Under the pieces are notes generated by a model. The model saw nothing but the letters and a program-made list of their open reading frames with translations, was not told where the DNA came from and did no database searches. The translations under genes were made by a program, and so were the position numbers. A stretch of DNA of 64,000 nucleotides, from positions 248,001-312,000 of the forward strand of contig CANNEA010000004.1 of NCBI GenBank assembly GCA_947503525.1. The letters are read 5' to 3'. Origin of the DNA: an uncultured Carboxylicivirga sp. GTDB taxonomy: Bacteria; Bacteroidota; Bacteroidia; Bacteroidales; Marinilabiliaceae. Shown in pieces: positions 60,603 to 64,000 of the stretch; within the stretch, counting starts at the first letter, position 1; every line of letters begins with the position of its first letter.

Positions 60603-62516
60603 TTAATAACAGCGCACTTCAAATAATTTAGCATTCTTATAACCCCAGGTATCCTGCAGTTTAATGCGTATTGCCGATGTCTTAACCGGCTCAAAACTGG
60701 TCTTTATCAATCTGGTAATGTTCACGTCTACCTTGGCTACTTCTTGCCACTTACCTTTAACACGTACCTCCACAGCGGCCTTCTTAATCAATTCTGGTGG
60801 TACATCTAAAATCTGCTTTCTTTTTATGTTTTTAGCTGGATTCTTATGCATCATTAAATATCGATGCACATTGGTATCCCCCTTCAATTCAACTTTTGAA
60901 AGAACAACAGGCTTTTTCCACTCCAGCTGTAGTTCAGCATTCACGCCATCTGCTTCCCAGTGGTGAAGCTCTTCTCCTCTATCACGGGATACACCATCCA
61001 ATAATAATTTCACATCGCCAGAAACTGTTGATGAGGCCATTAAAACATCTGCCTTACGAGCTAAATCATCTTTATCATTTGCAGGACGATGAGGAATAAA
61101 AGCATCATCACGCAATAGTTGTTCCTGAAGCTCATTCATATGCTTTGAACGTAACTCACGAGGATTAAGTCCCTTCTTCACACACATTGATGCACCGGTC
61201 CCCACAGCTTGCCCCATCATTGCACATGTAGCAATGATCCGTGTTGAGGACAAGGCGATGTGCGTTAAGCTAGCATTTCGACCAGCAAATGATAGATTTG
61301 CAATATTTCTGGAATATAAAATGCTGTATGGCACTTCGTATACTTCTTTATTTTTCGCATGAAAATAACTGGCTGGCTCCTTCAAATTTTCAATACCTCC
61401 AGGATTGTGCTCATCAAGCGACCACCCACCAAACCCAATAGCATCCTCAAAATGACGACATTCTAATATATCATTCTGAGTAAGCATATAATCACCAACA
61501 AAGCGACGTGATTCACGACGACCAGGTATGGAACCAATCCAATCCAAGGCTAAGTTATCAGCTTCAGGAAAATCACCTGAGTTTTTAATATGATCCCATA
61601 CGCCATAAAAATGAGCCATTAATTTATGTCTGACATTTTCGCGATCAGCAATAATGTCAAATTCATTACCTACCTCAATCCACCAAAATCCTTCTTTTAT
61701 TTGTTTAATTCGTCGATGTTTATCCTTAAAAGCAGTAACATGATCGAAAGGGATCGCATAATCGGGAGCTTTAAATGGCATTGGACGTCCCATATCCTTA
61801 GTGATCATCATGATGCAGTCTCCCATTGTCCAACCATCTGGCTGATCGGGTGCATATGATTCATTAAATTCAGCTTTACCTTCTCTCCCTGTTCGATACT
61901 CTGCACCAGCCATCGCCGCCATCAATCCATCACCCGAGCAGTCAATAAATTGTTTGGCAGTGATAACAAACTCAGTTTCATTTGTTAAACCCCAACACTT
62001 AACTGACTTGATGAAATCCCCTTCGACCTGGGCATCAATCGCCTGAGTATTCAGCATCAGTTTCAAATTCGCCTCACGCGTTACATAATTATATAATACA
62101 TGATCCCAAACAGGATATGACTCTTGTTTATTATGAACCCAGTTTTCAATTAAAATCTCTTCAACAATACCCGTTTCGCGTTCCTGAGGAGCTCCATTAA
62201 CGGTTACACGCATTTCACTTGATGCATTACCACCAAGTACTGGTCTATCCTGCACCAATATGGTTTTAGCTCCGTTTCGTGCCGCAGAAACTGCTGCAGC
62301 GATACCTGCAATACCAGCGCCAATAACTACAACATCACAATCTACATTTTTTGAACGATCAGGCACAGCCATTTTTCCAGTGGCAACCTGATACCATTTA
62401 TCTTTAGTTCTATCAATCTGATGTACATTCTGTGCAGAGGCTGCTCCAACAAGTGGTAATAAACTTGCGGCTACTGCTCCTTTAGCTCCTTTTTTAAAGA
62501 AATCGCGTCTCTTCAT
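60603..62516 (-). CDS. Tat-exported FAD-dependent oxidoreductase (FAD_oxidored family), copy 2
   Basis: 637 residues from the ATG at 62516, where MKRRDFFKKGAKGAVAAS provides the twin-arginine signal exactly as in copy 1; the longer in-frame start at 62603 would bury it. FAD motif VVVIGAGIAGIAAAVSAARN, then VLGGNASSEMR, FIDCSGDGLMAAMAGAEYR and the discoidin-like C-terminal domain ending KLFEVRCY. Closely related to 13206-15122. First gene of a three-gene operon with a DxxSGAT protein. Oxidation of a galactan-derived sugar in the periplasm is inferred from location and family; no substrate is known. Confidence 0.87.
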   Translation of the reverse strand: MKRRDFFKKGAKGAVAASLLPLVGAASAQNVHQIDRTKDKWYQVATGKMAVPDRSKNVDCDVVVIGAGIAGIAAAVSAARNGAKTILVQDRPVLGGNASSEMRVTVNGAPQERETGIVEEILIENWVHNKQESYPVWDHVLYNYVTREANLKLMLNTQAIDAQVEGDFIKSVKCWGLTNETEFVITAKQFIDCSGDGLMAAMAGAEYRTGREGKAEFNESYAPDQPDGWTMGDCIMMITKDMGRPMPFKAPDYAIPFDHVTAFKDKHRRIKQIKEGFWWIEVGNEFDIIADRENVRHKLMAHFYGVWDHIKNSGDFPEADNLALDWIGSIPGRRESRRFVGDYMLTQNDILECRHFEDAIGFGGWSLDEHNPGGIENLKEPASYFHAKNKEVYEVPYSILYSRNIANLSFAGRNASLTHIALSSTRIIATCAMMGQAVGTGASMCVKKGLNPRELRSKHMNELQEQLLRDDAFIPHRPANDKDDLARKADVLMASSTVSGDVKLLLDGVSRDRGEELHHWEADGVNAELQLEWKKPVVLSKVELKGDTNVHRYLMMHKNPAKNIKRKQILDVPPELIKKAAVEVRVKGKWQEVAKVDVNITRLIKTSFEPVKTSAIRIKLQDTWGYKNAKLFEVRCY

Positions 62517-62647
62517 AATGTGAATTTGACTTTTCAATCGGTTAACTATATGGTAAAAATGGGGATCGACCAACGGTGTTTTATGCCTATGAGTAAATAT
62601 CATGTGCTCTCACGTACATATATAGATAAACACTTGTCTTTCAAATA

Positions 62648-62698
62648 ATGATTCTCTATTTATACACCCTGAAATATTGAAATGATTCTATTTACATA
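62648..62698 (+). promoter_or_regulatory. Direct repeat in the divergent promoter region
   Basis: AATGATTCTCTATTTATACA and AATGATTCTATTTACATA-type copies, about 32 bp apart, lie between the divergent genes at 62516 and 62736. They resemble the reverse complement of the GTAAATAAGAATG half of the element at 10204 and 21209. A weak candidate for a shared site. Confidence 0.3.
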
Positions 62699-62735
62699 GG
62701 TTATTCTGAATTGTTGAACCACAAAAAATACCGTT

Positions 62736-63782
62736 ATGAACAGAACCATATTAAAAGCAAGCTTTTTAATTTCATTCCTTGTAATTGGTATTTCCATCAA
62801 CTGCAAGAAACCTAAAAATGACTCACTAAAAACGGCAGAACTATTTGTTGAGTTGCCTGACTATTGTCCAACACCAGATGCTTTTGACATAGCACCAGAT
62901 GGTAGTCTAACTTTATCCTGCCCCAATTATGCTGACAAAAACACACCCGGCTTATTAGTAAGCATTAGTAAAGAAGGAAAAGTATCGAAACTAGCCCAAC
63001 TTCCCGGATTAACAGATAAAGGTTCGTGCACACCAACAGGAATTGCTTACGCGCCTGATGGTTCTTTATTTGTGTGCGATAACCAAGGGACTAACAAGGG
63101 ACGTCTATTAAGAGTAAGTTTTAAAGATAATAATGACGTTACAACAGAAGTAGTGGCTTATAACATAAATGGACCGAATGGAGTACGTTACTTTGATGGA
63201 GCATTATTTGTAACAACTCCTAAACTTCCCAAATTTAAAACCGAGAAACTGACAAGTGGTGTATATCGCTTTTCGGAGCACGATCGTGATGTAGAGATAA
63301 ATAACGACAGCACAGACACAAGATTGATTTTTACAACACAAACACAAAATCCTGAACGACAATTTGGTTTAGATGGATTAGTTTTCAATAAAAAAGGACA
63401 TCTCTTGGTTGGTGATTTTGGCGATGGAACGATTTACCAACTATCCTTAAGGAAAAGTGGAGCCGTAACAGAAAGTTCTATTTACGCACAGTTACCAAAC
63501 AATGCAGGTATTGATGGTATGGTTATGGATGATAAGAATACTATTTATGTGGCTGGGTTTTCTCAAAATCAAATTTTCAAGATTGATAAAAAGCGTAAGG
63601 TATCAGTGATTGCTCAATATTCTGATAACAACGGGGCGAATGGTGAAATTGATCAGCCTGCTGACCTTATTATTTATGATGGTAAACTTATTATCTCCAA
63701 CTTTGATTTAATGGTCACAAAAGGCATGATCAATACTGCGCATAGCAAACCCTACACACTATCGTACATTGACATTGAATAG
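62736..63782 (+). CDS. SMP-30/gluconolactonase-like beta-propeller lipoprotein
   Basis: 348 residues, the only clear plus-strand gene. The signal segment ends in ISINC (C23), an atypical lipobox with Asn at -1, followed by KKPKNDS. The mature part has repeated blade motifs PDGSL, PTGIAYAPDGSLFVCDN, NGPNGVRYFDG, FGLDGLVFNKKGHLLVGDFG and GIDGMVMDDKNTIYVAG, typical of six-bladed SMP-30/lactonase propellers. It is divergent from the FAD oxidoreductase operon with a 219-base shared promoter region. A sugar-lactone hydrolase would fit an oxidoreductase neighbour; catalytic metal ligands could not be assigned with confidence, so a binding role is possible. Confidence 0.75.
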   Translation: MNRTILKASFLISFLVIGISINCKKPKNDSLKTAELFVELPDYCPTPDAFDIAPDGSLTLSCPNYADKNTPGLLVSISKEGKVSKLAQLPGLTDKGSCTPTGIAYAPDGSLFVCDNQGTNKGRLLRVSFKDNNDVTTEVVAYNINGPNGVRYFDGALFVTTPKLPKFKTEKLTSGVYRFSEHDRDVEINNDSTDTRLIFTTQTQNPERQFGLDGLVFNKKGHLLVGDFGDGTIYQLSLRKSGAVTESSIYAQLPNNAGIDGMVMDDKNTIYVAGFSQNQIFKIDKKRKVSVIAQYSDNNGANGEIDQPADLIIYDGKLIISNFDLMVTKGMINTAHSKPYTLSYIDIE

Positions 63783-63783
63783 G

Positions 63784-64000
63784 CTAAATTTTTAAAAGCT
63801 TCTTTTGACCGTAAAGTCTGGAATTATAAAGCGCTAATAAATAGAAACCTTTAGGTAGATTTAAGCTTGAAATATTAACATTCAATTTTTCTTGCTTAAT
63901 GTTTATTGATTTTGTCAATAACTTTCTGCCAGACATATCCATTAACTCGATATGTGTAAAACCATGTGTTGTTGCCAATTCAAGACTGAACTCATCTTTA
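63784..64000 (-). CDS. C-terminal end of a T9SS-secreted protein (truncated by window edge)
   Basis: The last 72 residues of a longer minus-strand protein continuing past the right edge; no stop codon occurs in frame up to 64000. FSLELATTHGFTHIELMDMSGRKLL followed by LPKGFYLLALYNSRLYGQKKLLKI is the second half of a type IX secretion sorting domain. It converges with the SMP-30-like gene with a 1-base gap. Likely another extracellular enzyme or binding protein of this locus; its catalytic part is outside the window. Confidence 0.8.
   Translation of the reverse strand, partial: KDEFSLELATTHGFTHIELMDMSGRKLLTKSINIKQEKLNVNISSLNLPKGFYLLALYNSRLYGQKKLLKI

Overview
The window is a polysaccharide utilisation locus (PUL) from a Bacteroidota bacterium, most likely a marine member of the Bacteroidales/Marinilabiliales group. 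The phylum call rests on three SusC/SusD pairs, four proteins with type IX secretion (T9SS) C-terminal sorting domains, many SusD-style lipoproteins, AT-rich intergenic DNA and TAnnTTTG-type promoter boxes. Nearly every gene lies on the minus strand; the only clear plus-strand gene is at 62736-63782.

The substrate is inferred to be carrageenan (kappa/iota type, including its non-anhydro precursor units). Supporting genes are a T9SS-exported GH16 enzyme resembling kappa-carrageenases (267-1784), six S1-type sulfatases, two tandem GH127 enzymes (a family that includes 3,6-anhydro-D-galactosidases), a GH110 alpha-1,3-galactosidase, a GH2 beta-galactosidase, a GH42-like T9SS-exported enzyme, and a four-enzyme cytoplasmic route for 3,6-anhydro-D-galactose (aldehyde dehydrogenase, enolase-superfamily cycloisomerase, KDG-type kinase, KDPG-type aldolase; 37521-42005). 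No GH117, the anhydro-L-galactosidase of agar systems, is present.

Layout, left to right. 1-1784: start of a sulfatase (cut by the window edge) and the GH16 enzyme. 1910-8610: SusC/SusD/surface-binding cassette 1. 9041-10129: a T9SS protein with a duplicated unknown domain. 10352-18868: operon of GH127, sulfatase, Tat-type FAD oxidoreductase, MFS transporter and a mutarotase-like lipoprotein. 19108-22635: sulfatase plus second GH127. 22920-24254: GntP-type sugar-acid permease. 24472-30937: SusCD cassette 2. 31273-32130: AraC regulator. 32412-35976: GH2 and a small VOC protein. 36058-43057: sugar permease, the four anhydrogalactose enzymes and a sulfatase. 43236-44792: sulfatase. 45001-51546: SusCD cassette 3. 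51743-53650: GH110. 53930-56488: GH42-like enzyme. 56654-58971: sulfatase plus SGNH esterase. 59082-62516: second FAD oxidoreductase, a protein with a flavinylation-like motif and a small helical protein. 62736-63782: SMP-30-like lipoprotein. 63784-64000: end of another T9SS protein.

Proposed flow (inference): GH16 and GH42-like enzymes cut the polymer outside the cell; three SusCD transporters with their lipoproteins import fragments; periplasmic sulfatases, GH127, GH110 and GH2 reduce them to D-galactose and 3,6-anhydro-D-galactose; inner-membrane permeases import the monomers; anhydrogalactose is oxidised, ring-opened, phosphorylated and cleaved to pyruvate and glyceraldehyde-3-phosphate.

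Two things stand out. First, three promoters (upstream of 22635, 30937 and 43057) share one architecture: two ATTTTACC-like half-sites exactly 21 bp apart, then exactly 28 bp to a TTTG-type -7 box. Second, two Tat-type FAD oxidoreductases, a DxxSGAT-motif protein, a lactonase-like lipoprotein and a GntP permease together suggest an extracytoplasmic sugar-oxidation branch not part of the standard carrageenan scheme.
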